From Hofstenia miamia (Eukaryota; Xenacoelomorpha; Acoela), in the NCBI GenBank assembly GCA_004352715.1, contig SCFE01000078.1, positions 762,882 to 826,881 on the forward strand: 64,000 nt of DNA, read 5' to 3'. Shown in pieces: positions 58,425 to 62,014 of the stretch. Below the pieces are notes generated by a model that saw only the letters and a program-made list of their open reading frames with translations, was not told the origin of the DNA and made no database searches. Each line of letters begins with the position of its first letter. Position 1 is the stretch's first letter. The position numbers and the translations under genes are program-made.

Positions 58425-58851
58425 ATCTTAGACAATGTATATTTATAGAGATAGGTTTTAGAATAATGGGATAAAAGCTAATTTGAAAAAAAATTGAATT
58501 CGACATTCACAAGTTGAGCTTAATGCTAAAATTCAAAGGTAGTTAATGATTTGCTTAATGTAATTTGAATGTAATGCCATTTTGTATTGTGAGTGAACTG
58601 TTTAGGACTACACAAGTGCAATTGAGTATGCTAATCGTGCTTTGTGTATAAAGCCATCTTCTTACGAAGCATTTTACGCCCGAGCCAGAGCAGAACGTGC
58701 TAACCGCCAGCCAGCCGAAGCTCTACAGGATTTATCAAACGCAGTGAAGCTGGCGCCAGACAATCGTGAAATCAAGCGCCTCTTAGTGCGACTTCGCAAT
58801 GAAGCAGCTCTAACCGACAGACCGCGACCCCCAATCGAAACGCCCCTCTAA
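3613..58851 (+). CDS. rols/TANC: TANC / Rolling pebbles (rols) orthologue, RING-ATPase-ankyrin-TPR scaffold (22 exons)
   Basis: This is the span of the only host protein gene recognised. Twenty-two coding exons join in a consistent phase into about 1302 residues. Domain order: C3HC4 RING (residues 11-48), acidic and proline-rich linker (about 50-310), P-loop STAND-type ATPase (Walker A at about 362-369, Walker B Asp near 556), winged-helix-like region (about 710-800), about eight ankyrin repeats (about 867-1141) and three TPRs (about 1160-1290). This order, ATPase then ankyrin then TPR, is diagnostic of TANC1/2 and Drosophila Rols; a RING is known in fly Rols7. Known roles are myoblast fusion (fly) and postsynaptic scaffolding (vertebrates). 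ATG 3613 has A at -3 and an in-frame stop 57 nt upstream, with no other in-frame ATG between. The model is shorter than the usual roughly 1800-1900 residues: an ankyrin block seems absent and the C-terminal tail is very short. It ends in T-P-L, which fits a class I PDZ ligand. Individual exons are listed below. Confidence 0.9.
3761..3800 (+). other. Mini-intron 1 (40 nt)
   Basis: GTATTG at the 5' end and TTCGTAG at the 3' end. Reading through it would add a hydrophobic stretch and then hit a stop at 3811-3813. Splicing it out keeps the frame open for a further 34 codons to the donor at 3903. Confidence 0.7.
3801..3902 (+). CDS. rols/TANC: Exon 2: linker
   Basis: About 34 residues rich in Asn, Ser and acidic residues, presumably disordered. 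The exon joins exon 1 after its first codon base and itself leaves one base (G) before a GTAAAT donor. No motif was recognised. Confidence 0.65.
5833..5984 (+). CDS. rols/TANC: Exon 3: acidic linker
   Basis: Acceptor AATTTTAG at 5825-5832 and donor GTTAGA at 5985. It encodes about 50 residues with a strongly acidic stretch (E-E-D-S then E-D-D-D-E-K-E-D). The phase fits exon 2 (one base carried in) and ends at a codon boundary. No catalytic motif is visible. Confidence 0.65.
6173..6506. mobile_element. pogo/Tigger-like MITE
   Basis: Ends CAGGTTGCCCATCACTAATC and, inverted, GATTAGTTATGCTCAACCTG form imperfect terminal inverted repeats of about 24 bp, each followed by a TA dinucleotide (6171-6172 and 6507-6508). 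The 334-bp length without an ORF indicates a non-autonomous element. The TIR sequence resembles the Tigger/pogo group of Tc1-mariner elements. It lies in intron 3 of the TANC/rols gene. Confidence 0.8.
6669..6853 (+). CDS. rols/TANC: Exon 4: proline-rich linker
   Basis: Acceptor CTTTTATAG, donor GTATAA at 6854. It encodes about 61 residues including R-P-L-P-P-P-P, a plausible SH3-domain ligand, and Asp/Ser-rich stretches. It begins at a codon boundary after exon 3 and carries two bases (AG) into exon 5. Codon composition is visibly less AT-rich than the flanks. Confidence 0.75.
9244..9425 (+). CDS. rols/TANC: Exon 5: linker
   Basis: Acceptor TATTTTTAG, donor GTATGT at 9426. About 61 residues, Ser/Arg/Tyr-rich and probably unstructured. 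Phase matches on both sides (AG carried in, G carried out). It is followed by the gene's largest intron, 18.6 kb. Confidence 0.75.
12267..12743. repeat. Near-identical segment, copy A (partial)
   Basis: These 477 bp match the first 477 bp of copies B (13110) and C (15182) almost perfectly; one G/A difference was noticed near 12584. The copy stops abruptly at a single N (12744). Identity this high with a single-N junction points to unmerged contig overlap or haplotypes rather than an old duplication. Confidence 0.8.
12745..13109 (+). pseudogene. LINE reverse-transcriptase C-terminal fragment
   Basis: This segment is clearly richer in G+C than its surroundings. It encodes about 110 open residues ending the way many CR1/jockey-type ORF2 proteins do: L-P-L-S-L then D-L-L-L-F-N-R, then R-T-L-H-S-F-F-N-R, then S-F-K-K-S-L. 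The catalytic core is absent. It begins at a single N and ends exactly where copy B of the duplicated segment starts, so it may be a 3' LINE end present on only one haplotype. The exact family is uncertain. Confidence 0.5.
13110..15179. repeat. Near-identical segment, copy B (2070 bp)
   Basis: It matches copy C (15182-17251, also 2070 bp) nearly base for base. Scattered differences include TTAATAATGTTGAC versus TGAATAATGTTGAA and a small cluster around 14205-14300. It ends in TTGTTCACTT directly before a single N at 15180. No gene was recognised inside. Confidence 0.85.
15182..17251. repeat. Near-identical segment, copy C (2070 bp)
   Basis: Second complete copy of the 13110-15179 segment, starting after the single N at 15180 and running into unique sequence at 17252. 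The extra G at 15181 matches the base before copy B (the LINE end) rather than the base before copy A. This suggests copies B and C come from the same sequence context. Confidence 0.85.
22961..23350. repeat. Diverged unclassified interspersed repeat
   Basis: By eye, segments such as TTAAACGTTCATAGCTCAAG, AACTTTGCGCACGGC and TTCAACATTACATTCAAGCA recur in diverged form elsewhere: inverted at about 43020-43165 and direct at about 55655-55800. No ORF, terminal repeats or target duplication were recognised, so the class is unknown. Confidence 0.45.
24950..25234. mobile_element. Possible hAT-like MITE
   Basis: The left end reads CAGTTTTCTCCAACG and the right end, inverted, CAGTTTTCAAAGTGG. Inside the left end is a CCCCTCAAGAG/GACCCCC pattern seen in many hAT-derived short elements. 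I could not find a matching 8-bp target duplication. Confidence 0.35.
26323..26570. mobile_element. hAT-like MITE with 8-bp target duplication
   Basis: The ends are CAGGGGCATACGCAG and, inverted, CAGGGGCATATGCAAG. They are flanked on both sides by a perfect 8-bp direct repeat, ATGATGGC (26315-26322 and 26571-26578). An 8-bp duplication and CAG-starting inverted repeats are hallmarks of the hAT superfamily. At 248 bp it has no transposase. Confidence 0.88.
27496..27840. mobile_element. hAT-like MITE, related ends
   Basis: The ends CAAGGCGCTTATTTAG and, inverted, CAAAGGCGTATCTAGG are related to the 26323 element. Both ends have adjacent G/C runs (GAGGGG, inverted GAGGGGG). The flanks (ATGCATGG and ATATATGC) are only weakly alike, so the target duplication has decayed or the boundary is slightly off. 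Confidence 0.6.
28008..28037 (+). CDS. rols/TANC: Exon 6: micro-exon (30 nt)
   Basis: Acceptor TTATTTCTACAG, donor GTAAAT at 28038. It adds ten residues (about [10 protein letters not shown]) and preserves phase 1 on both sides, so it can be skipped without a frameshift. Support is splice signals plus phase only; it is too short for homology. Confidence 0.5.
28903..29136. mobile_element. hAT-like MITE, related ends
   Basis: The ends are CAGGAGCGAATCTAGA and, inverted, CAGAGGCGTATTTGAG. The flanking 8-mers GTTGACAA (28895-28902) and GTTGGTAA (29137-29144) match at six of eight positions, consistent with an aged hAT target duplication. The right half also lies in the single-N duplicated block that follows. 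Confidence 0.65.
29035..29310. repeat. Single-N-joined duplicate, copy 1
   Basis: These 276 bp recur almost exactly at 29312-29585 after one N at 29311. The differences seen are a 2-bp indel (CACATAATC versus CACAATC) and a few substitutions near the end. It looks like an unmerged contig overlap, as at 15180. Confidence 0.85.
29312..29585. repeat. Single-N-joined duplicate, copy 2
   Basis: Second copy of the 29035-29310 block, continuing into unique sequence. It carries a second copy of the right end of the hAT-like MITE (inverted end near 29400-29415), which should not be counted as a separate insertion. Confidence 0.85.
29732..29767 (+). CDS. rols/TANC: Exon 7: micro-exon (36 nt, or 75 nt with alternative donor)
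   Basis: Acceptor TTTGCTTTTAG. The first donor is GTAAAG at 29768. A stronger-looking donor, GTGAGT, lies at 29807 in the same phase and would extend the exon to 29806. Both choices keep phase 1, so two isoforms are possible. The residues are Thr/Asp/Pro-rich and no domain is visible. Confidence 0.5.
31607..31700. repeat. Tandem duplication, 2 x 47 bp
   Basis: Two apparently identical 47-bp units in tandem, each starting AATAGGGACTTGCAG and ending CCTCCCTCCCTAATC. There is no N at the junction, unlike the longer duplications. It is G+C-rich for the region and no function is apparent. Confidence 0.9.
32207..32260. repeat. (AT)n microsatellite
   Basis: About 50 bp of alternating TA with one interruption (ATGTATAT), inside intron 7. 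Runs like this are prone to length error in assembly. Confidence 0.9.
32745..32783 (+). CDS. rols/TANC: Exon 8: micro-exon (39 nt)
   Basis: Acceptor CTTATTTCTAG, donor GTAATA at 32784 (the same donor type as exon 19). It adds about 13 residues rich in His, Gln and Ser. The only donor I found that gives the phase needed by exon 9 is this one. A later GTACAC at 32834 would break the frame. Supported by splice signals and phase alone. Confidence 0.45.
32958..33182. mobile_element. Short Tc1/mariner-like MITE
   Basis: The ends CAGGGTGTCCGAAAAATCAC and, inverted, CGAGGTGTCCGAAAAGTTAT form an inverted repeat. TA flanks both sides (32956-32957 and 33183-33184), the standard Tc1/mariner target duplication. 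It is 225 bp long with no transposase. It sits 175 bp downstream of micro-exon 8. Confidence 0.8.
34011..34033. repeat. (AT)n microsatellite
   Basis: A short pure AT run in intron 8. No other signal was seen around it. Confidence 0.85.
34889..34948 (+). CDS. rols/TANC: Exon 9: micro-exon (60 nt)
   Basis: Acceptor TCTGTTTTTAG, donor GTAAGA at 34949. It adds 20 residues (P-N-P-L-E-I then S-A-P-F-N) in phase 1 on both sides. Last of four consecutive symmetric short exons before the ATPase domain. Confidence 0.6.
35226..35447 (+). CDS. rols/TANC: Exon 10: start of ATPase domain, Walker A
   Basis: Acceptor ATCTCTTCAG, donor GTAAAT at 35448. Residues about 312-385 contain F-V-G-R-S-W-L-L, the usual lead-in of STAND ATPases, and G-P-A-G-S-G-K-T, a perfect Walker A loop. 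This binds the phosphates of ATP or GTP in TANC/Rols proteins. Phase 1 is kept on both sides. Confidence 0.92.
35528..35997 (+). CDS. rols/TANC: Exon 11: ATPase domain, Ser/Asn-rich insert
   Basis: Residues about 386-542. A Ser/Asn/Gly-rich insert (first 60 or so residues, probably flexible) is followed by a conserved-looking segment with [12 protein letters not shown] and [11 protein letters not shown]. It ends D-D-L-L-K at a codon boundary before a GTAAAC donor at 35998. The TANC family has the equivalent stretch between Walker A and Walker B. Confidence 0.92.
35998..36040 (+). other. Mini-intron 11 (43 nt)
   Basis: GTAAAC to TTATTTAG. Only this acceptor puts the Walker B segment in frame. 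The two other nearby AGs lead to early stops. Confidence 0.8.
36041..36217 (+). CDS. rols/TANC: Exon 12: Walker B segment
   Basis: Residues about 543-601. [10 protein letters not shown] is a hydrophobic strand ending in Asp with Glu four residues on, matching Walker B of STAND ATPases. It is followed by [12 protein letters not shown], the sensor-like strand conserved in TANC. Starts and ends at codon boundaries; donor GTAGAT at 36218. Confidence 0.88.
36579..36901 (+). CDS. rols/TANC: Exon 13: C-terminal part of ATPase module
   Basis: Acceptor TTTTACTAG, donor GTTAAT at 36902. Residues about 602-708 include the D-L-E-D-Y segment, [17 protein letters not shown] and L-P-Q-S-L-H-E-I-F. These are typical of the helical region that follows the nucleotide-binding fold in NACHT/STAND proteins. 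It carries two bases (AG) into exon 14. Confidence 0.9.
37263..37538 (+). CDS. rols/TANC: Exon 14: winged-helix-like region
   Basis: Acceptor ATAAATTTTAG, donor GTAAGC at 37539. Residues about 709-800, with [17 protein letters not shown] and [13 protein letters not shown]. This is the pattern of a winged-helix domain behind a STAND ATPase. Two bases (CT) are carried into exon 15. Confidence 0.9.
37995..38599 (+). pseudogene. Decayed hAT transposase (ZMYM1/DUF4371-like)
   Basis: Two recognisable pieces of one transposase lie in intron 14 on the host strand. About 38050-38150 reads V-E-T-A-Q-T-L then R-Q-T-H-S-E-N, the helix and R-Q-x-H-R-x-N-like motif of this family. 38375-38599 reads S-L-T-L-T then [13 protein letters not shown] then R-L-N-G-L, which is the C-terminal hAT dimerisation region. 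Stops and frameshifts separate them. Terminal repeats were not found. Confidence 0.7.
40030..40225 (+). CDS. rols/TANC: Exon 15: region between ATPase module and ankyrins
   Basis: Acceptor TTTACTTAG, donor GTAAGA at 40226. Residues about 801-866, with G-H-R-L-W-L-E-Y-Y and mainly helical character. It starts with one base completing CTG and ends at a codon boundary. Confidence 0.88.
40586..40825 (+). CDS. rols/TANC: Exon 16: ankyrin repeats 1-2
   Basis: Acceptor ATTTTTTAG, donor GTATTT at 40826. Residues about 867-946. Two ankyrin units are visible: [10 protein letters not shown] then V-N-V-F-L-S-H-G-A, and [11 protein letters not shown] then I-V-R-L-L-V. It starts and ends at codon boundaries. 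The next recognised exon is 12 kb away. Confidence 0.9.
43020..43165. repeat. Diverged interspersed repeat, inverted copy
   Basis: Read on the - strand it resembles 22961-23097: AACTCACGAACTAAAGATAT versus AGCTCAAGAACTAATAAAGA, and the shared CTTTGCGCACGGC. The upstream stretch around 42550-42600 (AAAAATAGTTAATGCTTGTA) resembles 23240-23265 in the direct orientation, so the arrangement is rearranged or nested. Confidence 0.4.
43810..43865. repeat. (AT)n followed by (AAT)n microsatellite
   Basis: An AT run followed by about 13 AAT units. On the - strand the latter is an (ATT)n tract positioned just beyond the 3' end of the LINE at 44.2-47.0 kb, so it may be that element's microsatellite tail. 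Confidence 0.85.
44047..44199. other. Assembly gap (153 N)
   Basis: A run of N within the presumed 3' untranslated part of the CR1/L2-like LINE. Frames drawn through it are meaningless. Confidence 1.
44239..46245 (-). pseudogene. CR1/L2-like LINE ORF2 (endonuclease + reverse transcriptase), broken
   Basis: Read on the - strand. The endonuclease (about 46245-45611) shows W-N-C-Q-S-I, T-E-S-W-L, a G-G-D-V-A-V strand, L-Y-R-P-P and C-G-D-F-N-I-H, the APE-type catalytic landmarks. A 547-N gap removes most of the reverse transcriptase, but Y-A-D-D and the following L-N-D-G-K-S region survive (about 45060-44700). The C-terminal domain (44740-44239) has [22 protein letters not shown] and H-L-F-L-L-A-F, typical of CR1/L2/Rex elements. 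Defects: a TGA at 45884-45882 after R-P-P-H, and frameshifts near 44705 and 44570. It is inactive. Confidence 0.8.
45064..45610. other. Assembly gap (547 N)
   Basis: Replaces most of the reverse-transcriptase core of the LINE on the - strand. Confidence 1.
46303..46997 (-). pseudogene. LINE ORF1 with zinc finger and RNA-binding-like domain, broken
   Basis: On the - strand from the gap at 46998. The first part (46997-46562) has a cysteine/histidine cluster ([12 protein letters not shown], then C-T-L, then F-C-N-S-C) resembling a PHD-type zinc finger, followed by a coiled-coil-like stretch with leucine and lysine. The second (about 46575-46303) has R-L-G-K-F then R-P-L-S-V and V-Y-I-N-R, the ORF1 RNA-binding-like domain common in CR1/L2 LINEs. 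A frameshift near 46570 separates them. It sits directly upstream of ORF2 in the same orientation. A host PHD gene is unlikely given that context. Confidence 0.65.
46998..47951. other. Assembly gap (954 N)
   Basis: Removes the 5' part of the LINE and its insertion boundary. It is also the most likely hiding place for a missing ankyrin exon of the host gene. Confidence 1.
48001..49244 (-). mobile_element. Mariner element 1 (full length, decayed)
   Basis: Inverted terminal repeats of about 39 bp: CGAGGTCTGATCAAAAAAGT at the left and the same inverted at the right (one A fewer). They are flanked by TA at 47999-48000 and 49245-49246. At 1244 bp it has the expected length for mariner and carries a transposase relic on the - strand. 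Confidence 0.93.
48051..49088 (-). pseudogene. Mariner D34D transposase, inactivated
   Basis: From ATG 49088 it reads the N-terminal helix-turn-helix region with [10 protein letters not shown] and H-R-S-G-R-P, then [10 protein letters not shown] (first catalytic Asp). It then shows H-H-D-N-A-P-A and, exactly 34 residues after that Asp, S-P-D-L-A-P-C-D (D34D). The inactivating changes are an in-frame TAG after H-E-M-L near the N-terminus, several frameshifts between about 48530 and 48400, and an apparent small deletion before the second Asp. It cannot supply transposase. Confidence 0.9.
49439..50752 (-). mobile_element. Mariner element 2 (full length, decayed)
   Basis: Ends CGAGGTGTGATAAAAAAATA and, inverted, CGACGTGTGATCAAAAAATA, flanked by TA at 49437-49438 and 50753-50754. 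1314 bp. The TIR differs internally from that of element 1, so these are related but distinct mariner lineages. Only 194 bp separate the two elements. Confidence 0.92.
49510..50559 (-). pseudogene. Mariner D34D transposase 2, frameshifted
   Basis: Starts M-D-F-E-Q-R at 50559 and ends F-E-G-D at 49510. [10 protein letters not shown] holds the first Asp, L-L-H-H-D-N the second, and 34 residues later P-C-D the third (D34D). A frameshift lies near 50410, where V-Y-K is followed by altered sequence in place of the usual W-F-K-R-F motif. A single N at 49832 also breaks the frame, and its true length is unknown. Apart from these two breaks the frame is open, so it is younger or better preserved than element 1. 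Confidence 0.9.
52965..53241 (+). CDS. rols/TANC: Exon 17: ankyrin repeats
   Basis: Acceptor TTTCTTCGCAG, donor GTAAAA at 53242. Residues about 947-1038 with three ankyrin units: [22 protein letters not shown] and [10 protein letters not shown]. It starts at a codon boundary, compatible with exon 16. It ends one base into a Gly codon. Confidence 0.92.
53405..53533 (+). CDS. rols/TANC: Exon 18: ankyrin repeat
   Basis: Acceptor ATTATTTTAG, donor GTTTCT at 53534. 43 residues, one ankyrin unit: G-A-K-I-E-A-V-D-N then [10 protein letters not shown] then A-E-L-L-L-D-E-G-A. One base carried in and out. Confidence 0.9.
53607..53628. repeat. (TA)n microsatellite
   Basis: A short alternating TA run in intron 18. 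Confidence 0.85.
53851..54103. mobile_element. hAT-like MITE with near-perfect 8-bp duplication
   Basis: Ends CAGTGGTGTAGCGTG and, inverted, CAGTGACGTAGCGTG. The flanking 8-mers GCACCATG (53843-53850) and ACACCATG (54104-54111) match at seven of eight positions. A G+C-rich block (GGGGCAGCCGCCCCGGGCGC) lies near the left end and part of it (GCCCCGGGCGC) is repeated near the right. 253 bp in intron 18. Confidence 0.87.
54714..54893 (+). CDS. rols/TANC: Exon 19: ankyrin repeats
   Basis: Acceptor TATTTTTTTAG, donor GTAATA at 54894. 60 residues, two units: [11 protein letters not shown] then V-I-H-G-A-D-V-E-A, and M-R-P-L-E-R-A-I then V-V-T-L-L-R-C-G-A. The M-R-P-L-(D/E)-R-A pattern is highly characteristic of the last ankyrin of TANC proteins. 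Confidence 0.93.
55031..55122 (+). CDS. rols/TANC: Exon 20: ankyrin-TPR junction
   Basis: Acceptor TATTGTTTAG, donor GTAGCC at 55123. 31 residues: [12 protein letters not shown] then L-L-L-L-N-K-L, then D-G-N-I-F-Y-K, which opens the first TPR. This linker is a strong TANC/Rols signature. Confidence 0.93.
55123..55165 (+). other. Mini-intron 20 (43 nt)
   Basis: GTAGCC to TTGAATAG. Both flanking exons are recognisable TPR sequence in the same phase. Confidence 0.85.
55166..55312 (+). CDS. rols/TANC: Exon 21: TPR 1-2
   Basis: 49 residues: [18 protein letters not shown] (TPR helix pair), then [13 protein letters not shown] opening the next TPR. Starts and ends at codon boundaries; donor GTAAGA at 55313. 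Confidence 0.93.
55655..55800. repeat. Diverged interspersed repeat, direct copy
   Basis: ACATCGGAATAGAGAGAAAT and ATTTTCAACATTACTTTCGA recall CCATCGGAATAGAGAAATTT and TTTTTCAACATTACATTCAA in 22961-23350, in the same order. It is in intron 21. Confidence 0.45.
57749..57989 (+). mobile_element. 5'-truncated LINE, 3' end only
   Basis: These 241 bp match the last about 240 bp of the LINE at 59.2-62.0 kb at high identity: TGGCGAGGTTATAAATTT, TTCTTGACGCTTTCAGAATT and a (CTT)n tail. Retention of the 3' end plus the microsatellite tail is the usual result of incomplete target-primed reverse transcription. It sits in intron 21 on the host strand. Confidence 0.85.
58387..58422. repeat. (AT)n microsatellite
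   Basis: A pure alternating TA run, about 185 bp upstream of the last exon. Confidence 0.88.
58606..58851 (+). CDS. rols/TANC: Exon 22: TPR 2-3 and C-terminus
   Basis: Acceptor AACTGTTTAG. 81 residues then [16 protein letters not shown] completes TPR 2, and [13 protein letters not shown] with [13 protein letters not shown] forms TPR 3. The protein ends only about 20 residues later with I-E-T-P-L. Vertebrate TANCs continue for several hundred residues. The final T-P-L fits the class I PDZ-ligand pattern S/T-x-hydrophobic. Confidence 0.94.
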   Translation, partial: DYTSAIEYANRALCIKPSSYEAFYARARAERANRQPAEALQDLSNAVKLAPDNREIKRLLVRLRNEAALTDRPRPPIETPL

Positions 58852-59148
58852 TTCTATTTATTTTGTTAACGTGAATATTGTATATTAGTTCATTTTATTT
58901 CAATGTTACAGTTCATCATGTTAGGACACATGAATGGCCGCATCGGAATCAGATATCACCACCTCATTGGATATTCCCTTGCAATTTTATCGGCTTTCGT
59001 AGACTTAGATTTCGTAGTTTGTATCTGCATTTAAGAAGGCGAGTCCTATCGCTCTTTGTACATAGATTAATAATATTTTTATAATTTTTGTTAGCTTTCA
59101 ATTATTTCTATCATAGTTGAATATACGTAAATGAATGAAATTGTGTAT

Positions 59149-59154
59149 AATAAA
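59149..59154 (+). promoter_or_regulatory. Poly(A) signal AATAAA
   Basis: A canonical hexamer about 300 nt after the stop codon, the expected distance for a 3' UTR. LINE sequence begins roughly 40-50 bp further on. Confidence 0.55.
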
Positions 59155-59189
59155 TCATTTTGATATTTCCATTTAATTGAAACTCTTTT

Positions 59190-62008
59190 TTCTTTTTATA
59201 TTATGAAAGTCTTTATGTGGAAATTCAAAACCCAGACAAAAATTTTAATAGTCAATTATTAAATATCTCTTATTGTCCAAATAAAACTTATATAAATAAC
59301 TTTTTCTTACAAATGGAAGATGAATTTTCTACTGCTCTGAGTTATAACACGAATATAATGGTAATGGGAGACTGGAATGTAAATCTTCTAAACAATAACG
59401 AAAAAAGTAAGCTTGGCAATTTTCTCAATACTTTCAATATTTCACTAATAAATAAAAAAATTCCTTCTAGAATTTCTGCTAATAGTAAAACGCTTATTGA
59501 CTATTTCATGATATCAGAAAATTCTTCGTCTTATAATTATTTTTGTTTTGAATTTCCATACTCAGATCACTGCCTTATAGCTACTTATTCGAATATTCTA
59601 AAAGTTTGTAAACCCTCTAAATCTTGGATAAAAATACGAGAAAAATCAACAGAAAATGTCGAAAAACTTCGACAGTATTTAAAAATCGAAAACTGGAATT
59701 CGATATATTCATCATTAACACCTAATGAAATGCTATCACATTTTACAAAAACTTTACTTTTCTATTTGGATATATGCTGCCCAGAAAAATATATTCTTTC
59801 ATCCGAAAATACCAAAAAAACTCAGAATAATGTTTCAAAACCATGGATTGATTCTAAATGCCTCGATTTAATCGAAATAAAGAAACAGAAATTGAAAAAA
59901 TACTTAAATTCCCAAACACTGGAAAATCATAATGCTTATAAATCTGCACGAAATTTATGTAACATTGCTATAAGAAAAGCAAGTAATAATTATTCCCGTT
60001 TTCAGTATCAAAGTCTTTCTTCCCAAAAAAATAAATGGGAATTTGTTAACAATTTGCTAAATAGAAAAAACATGCGAACCGAAGAAATAGAAAGAATATA
60101 CTATAAAGATAAATCCATTACAAATAAGAAGGAAATCTGCAATGCTTTCAATGAAGTTTTCCTAAATTTAGGAAACTACAACGGTATGAATGTACCTTTT
60201 TGCCTTAATAAACCCAAAGGAACTCCAACCTCTTTCTCTTTTCGTTTTGCAACAAAATATGAAATCATAAAGTCGATACAATGTTTAAAAAATAAATCCA
60301 GTGGACCCTCTCTAATACCAACGTGGTTCCTAAAACTCTCAGGTGACTTAATAGCTGAACCAATATGCTACATTTTAAATAATTGTATAAAACACTCCTT
60401 TTTTCCAGATGAATTAAAATTGGCAAATATAACACCATTATTTAAAAGAAATGATCCCGAAGATTGCGAAAATTATAGACCCATTTCGATCACTTCTCCA
60501 ATCAGCAAAATTTTTGAACGAATTCTTTTTAATCAAATTAACGAACATCTTTGTAAACATGATCTCTACTCCAAAACACAATATGGTTTTCGTAAAGGTA
60601 TTTCTACGAGCGACGCTTTAATACAAGCTACAGAAAAATGGCGATCAACAATAAATGATAATGAATACTCAGCAATTGCTTGCTTAGACCTCTCAAAAGC
60701 TTTCGATTCCATAGACCGCAGTATCTTACTACAAAAAATTAAAATTCTAGGTTTTTCTAATGACAGCATAGGTCTTATCTCCAGTTACTTATACAATCGC
60801 ATGCAAAGAGTTAAAATTAATGAATCTTTTTCAGATTGGGTATGCACTAAAAATGGGGTTCCACAGTGTACAATTTTGGGTCCGTTATTATTTAATATTT
60901 ACATAAATGATTTGTCCGAGCAAGTAACATGTGACGTTATACAATATGCAGATGACACAATATTATTTCATTCTAATAAATTTCCCGAAAAAGCGGTTCA
61001 AACTCTCGAAACAAACTGTGCTTCTCTTGCTAAATATTTTGCCTCTATAAAACTAAGAGTAAATCCACTAAAAACTCAATTCTGTATTGTTAAATCAAAA
61101 ACTAAATCTACTGATACTTCAAGATACAAACTTAATTTCAACGGCATTCAAATAAAACAGGTTGAGTCTTTTAAGTACCTCGGAATAATTTTTGACATAC
61201 ATCTAAATTTTGAAGAGCAACTAAATCATGTTATTAGAAAAATGGCCATATCGATTAAAGCAATTAACTTAATTTCTCAAAAACTTCCAACTAAAGCAAA
61301 AATCCAATTAATATATGATCTAATATTAAGTTATTTTAACTATGCCAATATACTCTACACAGATATAAAACAAAAATTTCTCAGGAAATTCCAAGTGCAA
61401 CTAAATTGGGCTATCAAAGTAGCAGTAAATAATCATAGCTTTAATAGGAATAATGAATATAGAAAAATTTCAAAATTATTTTGTACATCCGCAATGTTAC
61501 ATCCATATAAATGTCTTAACTACGTTCTTAAAAATAGTTAAAAATACTTTCCTATACTACAAAAATGACTTTCTTGCTGCAAAATTAGTCAATAAACAAA
61601 ATAAAAGAACGCACATAATTGAACTTATTAGGTATAAGAAGCGAATAATGAAAAATTCATTTCTAAACACAGCTATAAATATGTGGAATGAATTACCAAA
61701 ATATATTAAACAAATAAGTAGATTAAAAAACTTTAAAATGGATATTAAAAATTTTTTTGCACTTATAATATAAGAAAATTGAGATGGCGAGGTTATAAAT
61801 TTAATAATCCTGATTACTCTATTAATAGAAACTATCAATCGTCATAGCCCAAGTCAACCACTTTTTATTTGTAAATATTCCTTGTTTTCTTTTTTTGTTT
61901 AGTTTTATATTACTTTCTTGACGCTTTCAGAATTTGTTATGCATTATTTCTATTTATTGTTAAAACAATTTCTGAATATAGATTATTCTTCTTCTTTCTT
62001 CTTCTATT
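59190..62008 (+). mobile_element. Jockey/CR1-like LINE, 3' portion
   Basis: Contains the second half of the endonuclease, the complete reverse transcriptase, a short 3' UTR (TGGCGAGG to TTTCTGAATATAGATT) and a (TTC)n-like tail. The 3' end is shared with 57749-57989. There is no ORF1 or endonuclease N-terminus on this strand. Those parts appear inverted immediately downstream. A-rich like the host sequence. Confidence 0.85.
59205..61773 (+). pseudogene. LINE ORF2: endonuclease C-terminal half + reverse transcriptase
   Basis: Open for about 780 residues to 61541, then continues in the +1 frame to 61773. The endonuclease part has V-M-G-D-W-N-V-N and T-L-I-D-Y-F-M-I-S with S-D-H-C. The reverse transcriptase has Y-G-F-R-K-G, L-D-L-S-K-A-F-D-S-I-D, then G-V-P-Q-C-T-I-L-G-P, then Q-Y-A-D-D-T-I-L-F and Y-L-G-I-I-F. 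The C-terminal W-N-E-L-P is reached only after the frameshift near 61530. The usual G in G-V-P-Q-G is C here. The frame is open from 59178 or earlier without a clear ATG, so the start is a truncation point rather than a real start. Confidence 0.85.
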
Positions 62009-62014
62009 TTGAAT

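Noticed and set aside
58878-59084. Frame in the 3' UTR with an ACAG acceptor-like site, as an alternative last exon
   Set aside because: No suitable upstream donor in the right phase was found and no domain is recognisable.
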